Position numbers and translations under genes: made by a program. The notes beneath the pieces are model-generated. The model saw nothing but the letters and a program-made list of their open reading frames with translations, was not told the DNA's origin and searched no databases. DNA of 64,000 bases from CAVQRB01 sp963715055 (GTDB lineage Bacteria > Pseudomonadota > Alphaproteobacteria > Rhodobacterales > Rhodobacteraceae). The first letter of the stretch is position 1. Each line of letters begins with the position of its first letter. The DNA is taken from assembly GCA_963715055.1 (NCBI GenBank), contig CAVQRB010000006.1, forward strand, positions 310,001 to 374,000. Reading direction: 5' to 3'. This document shows positions 34,102 through 42,768 of this stretch, one piece after another.

Positions 34102-35739
34102 GTGACCCAGCTGCTGACCGCCGAGCAGATGCGTGCCTTGGAGCACAAGGCGATCGCACAAGGGCAGGACGTAGGCCTCGCGCTCATGGAGCGGGCCGGT
34201 CGGGGCGTTCTGGAGTGCGTATTGCGGACATGGCCGGCGTTCGCAGATAAGCCACACCGCGCATTGGTGCTCTGCGGTCCGGGCAACAATGGCGGGGATG
34301 GTTTCGTCATCGCCAGGCTGTTGCGTGATCGAGGTTGGGAGGTTGATCTCTACCTCTTCGGTGATCCCGAAAAACTGCCACCGGACGCGGCGCGCAACCA
34401 TGCCCGTTGGGTCGGGCTTGGCGCTGCGAACCCTTGGGATGTCGAGGCCATTCTGTGCGCCCCGCCTCCCGACCTGATCGTTGATGCGGTTTTCGGGATC
34501 GGTCTGACCCGACCCTTGCCGCAGGATGTGGCAAAGGTACTTGATGGAAGTGGCAAGGTCGCTTCGAATAAACGTCATCTCGCAAAGGTCGTCGCGGTCG
34601 ACTGCCCGTCCGGTTTGAACCTCGACACCGGTATCATTCCCCACGATGGCGATATGGATGATTCCACCCTCGATCCATGGCCGAAGTGGCTCAACAGGGC
34701 CGATCTGACGGTGACATTCCACAGCCCCAAACCGGGCCATTACCTCAATGCCGGCCCGATTGTCTGTGGGGCGGTCGAGGTGGTGGACATTGGCTTGACG
34801 GGTGAAGCCATGGAACGCGTCATGATCTGCCAACCCCCCGATACCGAGCGTGCGCGACTGGTGGAGGCTCGTTTCGAGGGCCGGGTGCTGCCGGCACGGG
34901 TCTGGCCGCTTGGAGAGATTTCCAAGGCGCAGCTTCAAGGGCACAAGTTCGACCACGGCCATGTCGTCGTCTTTGCCGGCGGTCCAGGGCGCGGCGGGGC
35001 GGGACGTCTGGCGGCGCGCGCCGCGCTCCGCGTGGGAGCGGGGCTGGTGACTGTCTTCTGCCCGCCCGCCGCCTTGCCGGAGAATGCAGCACGGCTCGAC
35101 GCCATCATGCTGCGCCCCGTCGGGGATGTGGCGGCCCTTGCCGGGCTCGTCGACGACAGGATGCGGGCCTTCTGCCTCGGGCCCGGTATGGGCGTTGGCG
35201 CCGAGACGCGCGAGATGGTGGGCGCGGTGCTGGAGCTAAAGCGGATCACAGTTCTGGATGCGGATGCACTGACCAGTTTTGCGCAGGAGCCCGGGCAATT
35301 GTTCGCAAATCTCCATGACCACTGCATCCTGACCCCGCACTTCGGGGAATTCGAACGGCTCTTTCCCGATCTCGCCCACGAGTACCGGCGCGCAGAAACC
35401 TCGCCGCTGGACTGTCTGCGCCTCGCGGCACAACGGGCCGGGGCCATTGTGCTCTTGAAAGGCCCCTCGACCATCATCGCCAACCCTCAAGGCGGCGTCA
35501 GTATCCATGCCGCGCAGTATGAGCGAAGGGTCCCTTGGCTCGCCACGGCGGGGGCAGGGGACGTCCTTGCGGGCATGATTGCGGGCATCGCGGCCTCAGC
35601 GACAAGCACCGGGCTTTTCAATGCGGCTGAAGCTGCGGTCTGGTTGCACGCGGAGGCGGCCCGGCACTTCGGTCCCGGGTTGATCGCGGAGGATCTGCCC
35701 GAGGTCTTGCCTGGGGTCCTTCGTGCCCTCGAGGCTTAA
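34102..35739 (+). CDS. nnr: Bifunctional NAD(P)H-hydrate epimerase / ADP-dependent dehydratase
   Basis: This enzyme repairs damaged NAD(P)HX. The N-terminal YjeF epimerase domain (about residues 1-225) has LTAEQMRALEHKAI, CGPGNNGGDGFVIAR and VDCPSGLNLDTG. The C-terminal dehydratase domain (about 230-545) has VVVFAGGPGRGGAGRLAAR, FCLGPGMG, LTPHFGEFERLFPD and ATAGAGDVLAGMIAGI. The start is GTG 34102, after a short AT-rich leader divergent from glnB. The gene ends with a four-base overlap with the converging Hint-domain gene. Confidence 0.93.
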   Translation: MTQLLTAEQMRALEHKAIAQGQDVGLALMERAGRGVLECVLRTWPAFADKPHRALVLCGPGNNGGDGFVIARLLRDRGWEVDLYLFGDPEKLPPDAARNHARWVGLGAANPWDVEAILCAPPPDLIVDAVFGIGLTRPLPQDVAKVLDGSGKVASNKRHLAKVVAVDCPSGLNLDTGIIPHDGDMDDSTLDPWPKWLNRADLTVTFHSPKPGHYLNAGPIVCGAVEVVDIGLTGEAMERVMICQPPDTERARLVEARFEGRVLPARVWPLGEISKAQLQGHKFDHGHVVVFAGGPGRGGAGRLAARAALRVGAGLVTVFCPPAALPENAARLDAIMLRPVGDVAALAGLVDDRMRAFCLGPGMGVGAETREMVGAVLELKRITVLDADALTSFAQEPGQLFANLHDHCILTPHFGEFERLFPDLAHEYRRAETSPLDCLRLAAQRAGAIVLLKGPSTIIANPQGGVSIHAAQYERRVPWLATAGAGDVLAGMIAGIAASATSTGLFNAAEAAVWLHAEAARHFGPGLIAEDLPEVLPGVLRALEA

Positions 35740-36251
35740 GCGGCGCGGCGTCGGGCCAGTGTCCCGAGCACGTCCGCGCTGCCCAGTTCCATGCCGTCGG
35801 CATAAATGACCTGCGGGGCAGCGCAGAAGACGCGGTAGAGCGTCATCGGTTGCATTCCGAGGTCACGGACGAACTCGCCATCGACCAGCATCCGCGCAGG
35901 CACGAAAACTTCCGGTTCCTGGCCGTAGGCGCGCGCGCGCCAGTCCCGCAGCAACACCGTCTGGTCCCCGGCCAGCAAGCTGTCCCGGTCGGGTCGGTTA
36001 TGACCAAGCGAGCCTGCGATCACATAGATCGCCCGTGTCACCATGCTGAAGGTGTCGATGCGGGTGATGGGCACCATGCCCATTCGGGTGATCAAACGAT
36101 CACCGACCTGCAAATCCTGAACGGCGTATTCGCCGTCCGCTGTAAATACGCGCGCGTCCGATACCAGCCCCGCAAAAGGGGAAGATACCCGCGCCAATTG
36201 GCCCGCAGAGCGATTCTCGCCGTCTACGCGCCCGGCCGTTTTCGGCTTCAT
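35736..36251 (-). CDS. Hint-domain protein (degenerate)
   Basis: A 171-residue protein with a Hint (Hedgehog/intein-like) fold typical of Rhodobacterales: ARVFTADGEYAVQDLQVGDR, then LITRMGMVPITRID, a LLAGDQTVLLRDWRARAYGQ stretch and a FVPARMLVDGEFVRD core. The usual N-terminal Cys before the first beta strand (CFTPGT in relatives) and the SPxH-type His before the VLL strand are not visible, so self-processing is unlikely. It has no signal peptide. The last bases overlap the nnr stop on the other strand. Its role is unknown. Confidence 0.72.
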   Translation of the reverse strand: MKPKTAGRVDGENRSAGQLARVSSPFAGLVSDARVFTADGEYAVQDLQVGDRLITRMGMVPITRIDTFSMVTRAIYVIAGSLGHNRPDRDSLLAGDQTVLLRDWRARAYGQEPEVFVPARMLVDGEFVRDLGMQPMTLYRVFCAAPQVIYADGMELGSADVLGTLARRRAA

Positions 36252-36394
36252 GGGCGTCTGTCCTTGTATACCTGCCTCTAGGTTTGCCTAGGGTAGATGA
36301 AGACTTTGCGAATGTCTTTGGTTTTTTTGGCCTCGCCACAGGGTTCAGGGTTTGCTACGACACCGATACGCCCGGGGAAACCCGTGGCGGTCGT

Positions 36395-36478
36395 GCGGGT
36401 GTGGCGGAATTGGTAGACGCACCAGATTTAGGTTCTGGCGCCTTTGGCGTGGGGGTTCGAGTCCCTTCACCCGCACCA
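36395..36478 (+). tRNA. tRNA-Leu (anticodon UAG)
   Basis: The acceptor arms GCGGGTG and CACCCGC pair fully and are followed by discriminator A and an encoded CCA (36476-36478). The D-arm has TGGTAGACGCA. The anticodon arm CCAGA-TTTAGGT-TCTGG places TAG at positions 34-36. A long variable arm follows (GCGCCTTTGGCGT), and GGTTCGAGTCC is the T-loop. The long variable arm and sequence identify a class II leucine tRNA. Confidence 0.97.
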
Positions 36479-36595
36479 CGATGGCCGCGATGGCGGGCAT
36501 TCCCCCTCCAACATCAGCCCATTTCCGCAACAGCATCCATACCATCGATGGTTGAAGCAGTGAGCGCGCGCCGCAGATGATGTGGCGGAGGCGGC

Positions 36596-36985
36596 TCAGA
36601 GGTCCTTCTGAGCAACGAACTCCCTGTCCGCTTCCGGTACGTCGAGCGTCGACCATATCTCGCCTTCGGCGAGGGGTGGCAGCGGGTCGCAGGAACGGCC
36701 ATGGATGTTCACCTTGGCGATGAAATTGGCCGAAATGGGCGCCGTCACAAACAGGAAGAAGAGGATCAACAATTCGTGCATGGAGCCATCGCCGAAGGTC
36801 ATCGAATGCAGAACCGAGGCCAAAAGGAAGGCGCCGATGCCCACCGTGCCGGCCTTGGTCGGGGCGTGCAGGCGCGTCATCGAATCATTCAGCTTCAAGA
36901 GACCGATCCCCGCGACCAGGGTGAAGATCGATCCGATGAGAAGGCAGAAGGCGGTGGCGTAGGCGCCGATGATCTCGAGGCTCAT
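36596..36985 (-). CDS. mnhG: Na+(K+)/H+ antiporter subunit G
   Basis: The last gene of the Mnh/Mrp/Pha operon. The 129-residue product has three membrane helices with the PhaG pattern ATAFCLLIGSIFTLVAGIGL, then LKLNDSMTRLHAPTKAGTVG. The C-terminal tail of about 45 residues is soluble and longer than in short MnhG forms. It overlaps mnhF by four bases (ATGA). It is a small structural subunit of the multi-protein antiporter. Confidence 0.93.
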   Translation of the reverse strand: MSLEIIGAYATAFCLLIGSIFTLVAGIGLLKLNDSMTRLHAPTKAGTVGIGAFLLASVLHSMTFGDGSMHELLILFFLFVTAPISANFIAKVNIHGRSCDPLPPLAEGEIWSTLDVPEADREFVAQKDL

Positions 36986-37269
36986 TCGATGATGTCTCCC
37001 CGCAGGACGAAGCGCGCATAGGCCACGGTGGAGACGAATCCCAGCATGGCGATGATGAGCGTGACTTCGAAATAGATGCGCGTGCCCTGCGAGATGCCGA
37101 GAAGCACCACGAGGCCGATGGCATTGATGACCATCGTGTCGAGCGCAAGGATGCGGTCGCCAGTGCTCGGCCCGATCACGAGGCGGATCATCGCCATGAC
37201 CTGCGCCAGCGACACGATGACGAAGCCGAGGATCAGGGTGCCATTCATGAGGTCCTGTGCGAGGCTCAT
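36982..37269 (-). CDS. mnhF: Na+(K+)/H+ antiporter subunit F
   Basis: A 95-residue membrane protein with three helices: VIVSLAQVMAMIRLVIGPST, then GDRILALDTMVINAIGLVVL and a third around FEVTLIIAMLGFVSTVAYAR. This matches MnhF/PhaF. It is coupled to the E gene upstream and the G gene downstream by four-base overlaps. Confidence 0.93.
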   Translation of the reverse strand: MSLAQDLMNGTLILGFVIVSLAQVMAMIRLVIGPSTGDRILALDTMVINAIGLVVLLGISQGTRIYFEVTLIIAMLGFVSTVAYARFVLRGDIIE

Positions 37270-37766
37270 ACGAAAATCTCCTTAAGGCGGCGCTCGTAGC
37301 GGTGCTTGATGTCGTCACGCACCGCGTCGGGATCGGGGGCGTCCAGCGCGTGTACCAGCAGGCTATGGCCATTATCCGAGAGATCCGCCGAGACGGTGCC
37401 CGGCGTCAGCGTGATCGTGCCCGCAAGGATGCTGATCGCCTCGGGCTGGCGCAGGTCGAGTGGGATCACGACCCAAGCGGGTTGCATCTTCGCGGTGGAC
37501 TTGGTCAGGATGATCCAGGCCACCTGAACATTGGCCACGACGATATCCCACATCACCAGAAGCATGTAGGCGAACATCTTGCCTGCACGGATCTTTTGCG
37601 GGCGGTCCGGCCACCAGGCGGCGGTGATCTGCGGAATGATGATGCCGAGGATCAGGCCGAAGACGGTCATTCCGGCGGAAAAGTCGTTCTGCAGCAGGAC
37701 CCAGACCAGGGTGAGAACCACCGTGAGGAAGGGGTGCGGCACCAGCCAGTGGAAAGCCTTTGTCAT
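37266..37766 (-). CDS. mnhE: Na+(K+)/H+ antiporter subunit E
   Basis: A 166-residue subunit. It has two or three N-terminal helices, then a cytoplasmic domain with the family pattern VVIPLDLRQPEAISILAGTI, TLTPGTVSADLSDNG and a final HALDAPDPDAVRDDIKHRYE segment. It overlaps mnhF by four bases and starts two bases after the mnhD stop. Confidence 0.93.
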   Translation of the reverse strand: MTKAFHWLVPHPFLTVVLTLVWVLLQNDFSAGMTVFGLILGIIIPQITAAWWPDRPQKIRAGKMFAYMLLVMWDIVVANVQVAWIILTKSTAKMQPAWVVIPLDLRQPEAISILAGTITLTPGTVSADLSDNGHSLLVHALDAPDPDAVRDDIKHRYERRLKEIFV

Positions 37767-37767
37767 G

Positions 37768-39315
37768 TCAATGTGCCTCCTTCTTGGTTGCGTCGCTCAG
37801 TTTGCCGGGCGTGTCCAGCACGGTGGAGATATAGGGCTCGGGGGCGAACAGCTGCGCGGAAACGGCCGTCATGTAGCGCTGCATCGAACCGGCCAGAACG
37901 GTATGGGCGATGAGCAGCGCGATGAGGCCGCCGACCGCCACGTAAGACAGCGTCGCGGGGCGTTGCAGCACTTCTTCACCCGGGGGCACCGTGTCGCTGT
38001 GCGCCTTCCAGAAGACGATGCTGCCGGCGCGGGAAAACCCGACCACGGCGATCAGGCTCGAGATCAGAACCGTGGCCCAGATCCAGACCACCTGCGGTTC
38101 TGAAAAGCTGGCGCTCAGGATGAGCAGTTTGCCGATGAACCCCGACAGCGGCGGCAGACCCGCCATGGCGATGGCCCCGACAAAAAAGAGCATTGCCGTC
38201 AGGGCACCTCCGGCAATCGGTGGCTGCGGCGTCAGATCGAGATCAGCGCGGCCCGTGCGCACCAGATCGGAGATCAGGAAAAGCGCGGCGGCCGCGAGCG
38301 TCGAGTGCACGGTGTAATAGAGTGCGGCGGCGATGCTCGCAGGTGTGAAGAGCGAGATCGTCACCATCACCATGCCCATCGAGCCGATGACCGAAAACGC
38401 CACCAGCCGATCGAGGCTTTTCGCCGCCAGAACCCCGACCATACCTATGGCCAGCGACACAAGGGCTGCGGGCAGCAGCCAGTCCGCCTGCAGGCCGGAA
38501 GTGACGGCCAGATCGGGCGGGAAGATCATGGTATAGACGCGGATGATCGCATAGGCGCCGACTTTGGTCATGATCGCAAAAAGCGCCGCGACCGGGGCGG
38601 GGGCCTCGGCATAGCTCGACGGCAGCCAGAAGTGCAGGGGCACAAGGGCGGCCTTGATCGCGAAGACCAGCAGCAGGAGCACGGCAGCCACCCTGATCCC
38701 GACGCTTTGCGCAGGATCGATCAGAGCGACGCGTAGGGCCAGGTCCGCCATGTTGAGCGTGCCGGTTTCAGCATAGAGCGAGCCGAGAGCGAAGAGAAAG
38801 AGCGTCGAGCCCAGCAGGTTGAAGAGCACATATTGCACCCCCGCCCGCAGCCGCGCATTGCCACCTGAGTGGATCATCAGCCCGTAGGAGGCGATGAGCA
38901 GCACTTCGAAGAAGACGAAGAGGTTGAAGAGGTCCCCGGTCAGGAAAGCGCCCATGATCCCCATCAACTGGAACTGGAAGAGCGCGTGGAAGTGTCGCCC
39001 GCGTTCGTCCCAGCCGGAGCCGATGGCATAAAGGATCACGAAGAGCGCCAGCACCGCTGTCAGCAGCACCATCATCGTCGAGAGCTTGTCGCCCACGAGA
39101 ACGATCCCGAAGGGTGCCGCCCAGTCGCCGAGCTGATAGAGGATGATGGTGCCGTCGGCAGCCTGCCAGACCAGCCCGGCGGCGATCACGATGAGGCTGA
39201 GCACGCCGGCGACCGAGAATACCCGCTGGATACCCATGTGGTAGCGCGCGGCCAGCACGATGAAGGGCGCCAGCAGGGCGGGCAGAATGACGGGGGCGAT
39301 GATCCAGTGCATCAT
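37768..39315 (-). CDS. mnhD: Na+(K+)/H+ antiporter subunit D
   Basis: A NuoN/NuoM-related proton-translocating subunit of 515 residues with about fourteen helices. Conserved features are FNLFVFFEVLLIASYGLMIH (charged Glu in a helix), LVFAIKAALVPLHFWLPSSY and AEAPAPVAALFAIMTKVGAY, with Lys in helices as in complex I antiporter-like subunits. The ATG at 39315 overlaps mnhC by four bases. With MnhA it forms the ion-moving part of the antiporter. Confidence 0.95.
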   Translation of the reverse strand: MMHWIIAPVILPALLAPFIVLAARYHMGIQRVFSVAGVLSLIVIAAGLVWQAADGTIILYQLGDWAAPFGIVLVGDKLSTMMVLLTAVLALFVILYAIGSGWDERGRHFHALFQFQLMGIMGAFLTGDLFNLFVFFEVLLIASYGLMIHSGGNARLRAGVQYVLFNLLGSTLFLFALGSLYAETGTLNMADLALRVALIDPAQSVGIRVAAVLLLLVFAIKAALVPLHFWLPSSYAEAPAPVAALFAIMTKVGAYAIIRVYTMIFPPDLAVTSGLQADWLLPAALVSLAIGMVGVLAAKSLDRLVAFSVIGSMGMVMVTISLFTPASIAAALYYTVHSTLAAAALFLISDLVRTGRADLDLTPQPPIAGGALTAMLFFVGAIAMAGLPPLSGFIGKLLILSASFSEPQVVWIWATVLISSLIAVVGFSRAGSIVFWKAHSDTVPPGEEVLQRPATLSYVAVGGLIALLIAHTVLAGSMQRYMTAVSAQLFAPEPYISTVLDTPGKLSDATKKEAH

Positions 39316-39662
39316 GCGGCACCGCCTTTGCCTGCGTCCTGCGGCTGGTCGTCGACATGGTCATCGTCCGAGCCGAGATAGGACCCCAGGGCGATCATCA
39401 CCACCACGGCCGTCATCCCGAAGGAGATCACGATCGCGGTGAGCACCAGCGCCTGCGGCAGCGGATCGGTATAGGTTTGCACACCTTCCGTCAGGATCGG
39501 CGGGGCGCCGATGGTAAGCCGGCCGGAGGCGAAGAGAAACACGTTCACCGCATAGGTCAGCAGCGAGATGCCGAGGATCACCGGGAAAGTCCGCAGGCGC
39601 AGCATCAGGTAGATGCCCGCAGCCGTGAGAATGCCGATGCCGGAGGCGACAAGAAGTTCCAT
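39312..39662 (-). CDS. mnhC: Na+(K+)/H+ antiporter subunit C
   Basis: A NuoK-like subunit of 116 residues with three helices: GIGILTAAGIYLMLRLRTFP, then VILGISLLTYAVNVFLFASG and ALVLTAIVISFGMTAVVVMI. The start MELLVAS at 39662 gives the family length; a frame extending to 39737 lies in mnhA and is not used. It starts two bases after the mnhA stop and overlaps mnhD. Confidence 0.94.
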   Translation of the reverse strand: MELLVASGIGILTAAGIYLMLRLRTFPVILGISLLTYAVNVFLFASGRLTIGAPPILTEGVQTYTDPLPQALVLTAIVISFGMTAVVVMIALGSYLGSDDDHVDDQPQDAGKGGAA

Positions 39663-39663
39663 G

Positions 39664-42519
39664 TCAGACCTCCGCTTTCGTGTCGTCGCGAGACGGATCG
39701 ATGTCCATCGGGTGATCGCTCTCGGGCACATGGGCACGCCGCGCCAGTCGCGAGAAACTCTCCAAGGACAGCATCACGGCCCCCACAACGGCGAGGAAGA
39801 CACCCAGATCGAAGAGGGCGGCCGTGGCCAGTTCGAATTCCTGGAAGGGCGGGATACGTACATAGGTGAAGTCCGAGGTCAGGAAGGGTTTGGCCACGAA
39901 CCACGATCCGATGCCGGTGAGACCCGCGACCAGAACACCCGCACCGATGATGCCATGATAGGGATAGCGCAGCCGCGCCGAGGCCCAGGAGAAGCCGCTG
40001 GCCATGTATTGCATGACAACGGCGATTGAGACGACGAGACCTGCGATGAAGCCGCCGCCCGGCTCATTGTGACCGCGCAGGAAGATGTAGAAGCCGGTCA
40101 TCAGCGCCACCGGCATCATCACGCGGGTCAGCACGACCATCGACATCGGGTGCATGTCGCCGGCGCGCGGCTGGTCCGGCTTGCGGTTCAGCAGCCGCGC
40201 CCTGACCGGGCCGCCGAGGAGCGTCTCGGTCAGCGCGTAAATCAGCAGTGCTGCAATACCCAGTACGATGATCTCGCCGTAGGTATCGAAACCCCGGAAG
40301 TCGACGAGGATCACGTTGACCACATTGGTCCCGCCACCCCCCTTGTAGGAATTGGCCAGATGGAATTCGGATATCGGCGTCGCCACGGCCTCGCGCAGCA
40401 GGTAGTGATAGGCGAGCCCCATGGTTGCAAGGCCGCCCGCCACGGCGATGACCCCATCGCGCAGGCGCCGCAGCACAGTGCTCTCGATCGGCGTCTGGTT
40501 GGGCAGGAAGTTCAGCGCCAGGAGCATCAGGATGATTGTGACCACCTCCACGGTGATCTGCGTCATGGCAAGATCCGGTGCGCTGAAGAAGACGAAACCG
40601 ATGGAGACGATGAGCCCCACGATCCCGATCAGGATCAGCGACAAAAGGCGGTTGCGGTGCAGGAACACCATGCCGACCGTCGCCGCCACGAGCATCAGCC
40701 AACCGGCAATTGCGACCTCTCCTGCGGGCTGAAGACCGCGCGTCGCAGGCCCCACGGTACCGGTCGCAAAAGCGTAGTAGCCCGCGATGATCGTCGTGGC
40801 CGCCATGATCGCGCCATAGCGCGAGAAAGCGCCGTTGTGCAGACCGTAGGTGATACCGCGCGCAGCGGAAGCTGCCGCCTCGACGATGGCTTCGAAGATC
40901 ACCTTTGCCTCCGGGCGCGGGGCCGCCTCCCATCCCTTCAGCAGCGGGCGGAACATCGCCAGCAGGATCAGGCCGCCCACGGTGGCAACGATCGACATGT
41001 AAAGTGCTGGAACAAGTCCATGCCAGATCTTGATGTAGACCTTTGGCATCTCGACCGCGCCGCCGATGATCGCGCTTGTGACCACCTCCACGATAGGGGC
41101 CGCGAGGAAGGGAGCGACACCGATGATCACGACCAGCACCACGAGCAGGGCGGGTGGCAGCCAGAGCCCGGCGGGTGGATCGTGCGGCTTGTGCGGATAG
41201 TCGTCGCGCACCGGGCCGAAGAACACATGGCCGATCAGGCGGAAGCAATAAGCCGCCGAGAAGGCCGAGCCCAGCACCGCCAGCGCCGGTACCAGCCAGG
41301 GAGTGTTGAAGAGCACCGTATGGTTGGCCTCCTCCAGCATCATTTCCTTGGACAGGAACCCGTTGAGAAGTGGTATCCCGGCCATCGACAGCGCCGCCAG
41401 CGTCGCAATCACGAAGGTCACGGGCATCAGGCGACGCAGGCCGCCCAAGCGGCGGATGTCACGGGTATGCGCCTCGTGGTCGATGATGCCGGCAGACATG
41501 AAGAGAGCGGCCTTGAACGTCGCGTGGTTGAGAATGTGGAAGGCGGCGGCCATTGCGCCAAAGCCGGTGCCTGTCCCCAGAAGCATGGTGATCAGGCCCA
41601 GGTGGCTCACCGTGGAGAAGGCCAGCAAGGCCTTGAGGTCATGCTTGAAGAGCGCGATCACCGCGCCCAGAACCATGGTGATGAGGCCCGCACCTGTGAC
41701 CAGCAGGAACCATTCCGGCGTGCCGGACAGCACCGGCCACATGCGCGCCATCAGGAAGATACCTGCCTTCACCATTGTCGCGGAGTGCAGATAGGCGGAG
41801 ACCGGCGTGGGGGCCGCCATCGCATGCGGTAGCCAGAAATGGAACGGGAACTGCGCGGACTTGGTAAAACAACCCAGCAGGATCAGGATCAGCGCGGGCA
41901 AATAAAGCGGCGAGGCCTGAATGAGGTCCCGGTTTTCCAGGATCACGCTGAGGTCATAGCTTCCCGCGATCTGGCCCAGGATCAGCATTCCACCGATCAT
42001 CGCAAGCCCGCCCATGCCGGTAACGGTCAGCGCCATGCGCGCCCCCTGACGGCCTTCGGGCAGATGTTTCCAATAGCCGATCAGCAGGAAGGACGACAGC
42101 GAGGTAAGCTCCCAGAACACCAGCAAAAGCAGGATGTTGTTGCTCATCACGATCCCCACCATCGCGCCCTGGAAGAGCAGCAGATAGGTGAAGAACTCGC
42201 CCATGTTGTCCTCGCGGGCGAGGTAGAAGCGGGCATAGGCGATGATCAGAAGGCCGATGCCGAGGATCAGGAAAGCGAAGAAAAACCCCAGGCCATCGAG
42301 CATCAGAGTGAAATTCAGTCCAAGCGACGGGAGCCAGTCGACGCCGGCCATCACGACCTCTCCGGCAAAGACCGCAGGCGCGTTGGTCAGAAGACCGATG
42401 AAGGCCGTGAGCGTGACCATGAAGGTTATGCCGGCGCAGGCCTGACGACCTGCGGAGTTCATGAGCCCCGGCAATAAAGCGCCCAGAAAGGGCAGGGCGA
42501 CGATAAGGAAGAGGGACAC
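39664..42519 (-). CDS. mnhA: Na+(K+)/H+ antiporter subunit A fused to subunit B (MnhA/PhaAB)
   Basis: A 951-residue membrane protein, the first gene of the operon. Residues 1 to about 770 are the NuoL-like subunit A with VFWELTSLSSFLLIGYWKHL, PFHFWLPHAMAAPTPVSAYL and HSATMVKAGIFL. The last part is subunit B, with MMPVALMTGFYIFLRGHNEP and GGGFIAGLVVSIAVVMQYMA. MrpA and MrpB are separate in Bacillus; the fused form is that of PhaAB in Sinorhizobium. The start is GTG 42519 with AGGAG 5 nt upstream; an in-frame ATG at 42567 lacks a site. The complex expels Na+ or K+ in exchange for protons and supports salt and alkali tolerance. Confidence 0.95.
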   Translation of the reverse strand: MSLFLIVALPFLGALLPGLMNSAGRQACAGITFMVTLTAFIGLLTNAPAVFAGEVVMAGVDWLPSLGLNFTLMLDGLGFFFAFLILGIGLLIIAYARFYLAREDNMGEFFTYLLLFQGAMVGIVMSNNILLLLVFWELTSLSSFLLIGYWKHLPEGRQGARMALTVTGMGGLAMIGGMLILGQIAGSYDLSVILENRDLIQASPLYLPALILILLGCFTKSAQFPFHFWLPHAMAAPTPVSAYLHSATMVKAGIFLMARMWPVLSGTPEWFLLVTGAGLITMVLGAVIALFKHDLKALLAFSTVSHLGLITMLLGTGTGFGAMAAAFHILNHATFKAALFMSAGIIDHEAHTRDIRRLGGLRRLMPVTFVIATLAALSMAGIPLLNGFLSKEMMLEEANHTVLFNTPWLVPALAVLGSAFSAAYCFRLIGHVFFGPVRDDYPHKPHDPPAGLWLPPALLVVLVVIIGVAPFLAAPIVEVVTSAIIGGAVEMPKVYIKIWHGLVPALYMSIVATVGGLILLAMFRPLLKGWEAAPRPEAKVIFEAIVEAAASAARGITYGLHNGAFSRYGAIMAATTIIAGYYAFATGTVGPATRGLQPAGEVAIAGWLMLVAATVGMVFLHRNRLLSLILIGIVGLIVSIGFVFFSAPDLAMTQITVEVVTIILMLLALNFLPNQTPIESTVLRRLRDGVIAVAGGLATMGLAYHYLLREAVATPISEFHLANSYKGGGGTNVVNVILVDFRGFDTYGEIIVLGIAALLIYALTETLLGGPVRARLLNRKPDQPRAGDMHPMSMVVLTRVMMPVALMTGFYIFLRGHNEPGGGFIAGLVVSIAVVMQYMASGFSWASARLRYPYHGIIGAGVLVAGLTGIGSWFVAKPFLTSDFTYVRIPPFQEFELATAALFDLGVFLAVVGAVMLSLESFSRLARRAHVPESDHPMDIDPSRDDTKAEV

Positions 42520-42768
42520 GCGAACTCCTGATCTTTTTGGCCGTGCAGTCCGACATAATTGTGTCACTTCCCCCGCAACCTCAAGGGAAACCGACAGAAT
42601 TAGTCGCGAATTCGGGTTTTTCGCGTCACCGCCACCTTGGAGCAGGTGAGGGAGCAGTCCGGTAGGACACGAACAGACGCCGAAATTCTATTCGGGACCC
42701 GGGGCGGGTAATCTCATTTTAATCGAAGGAGGCGTATGTCGGAGCCGATCGCTTGAAAGGAGAGCTTT

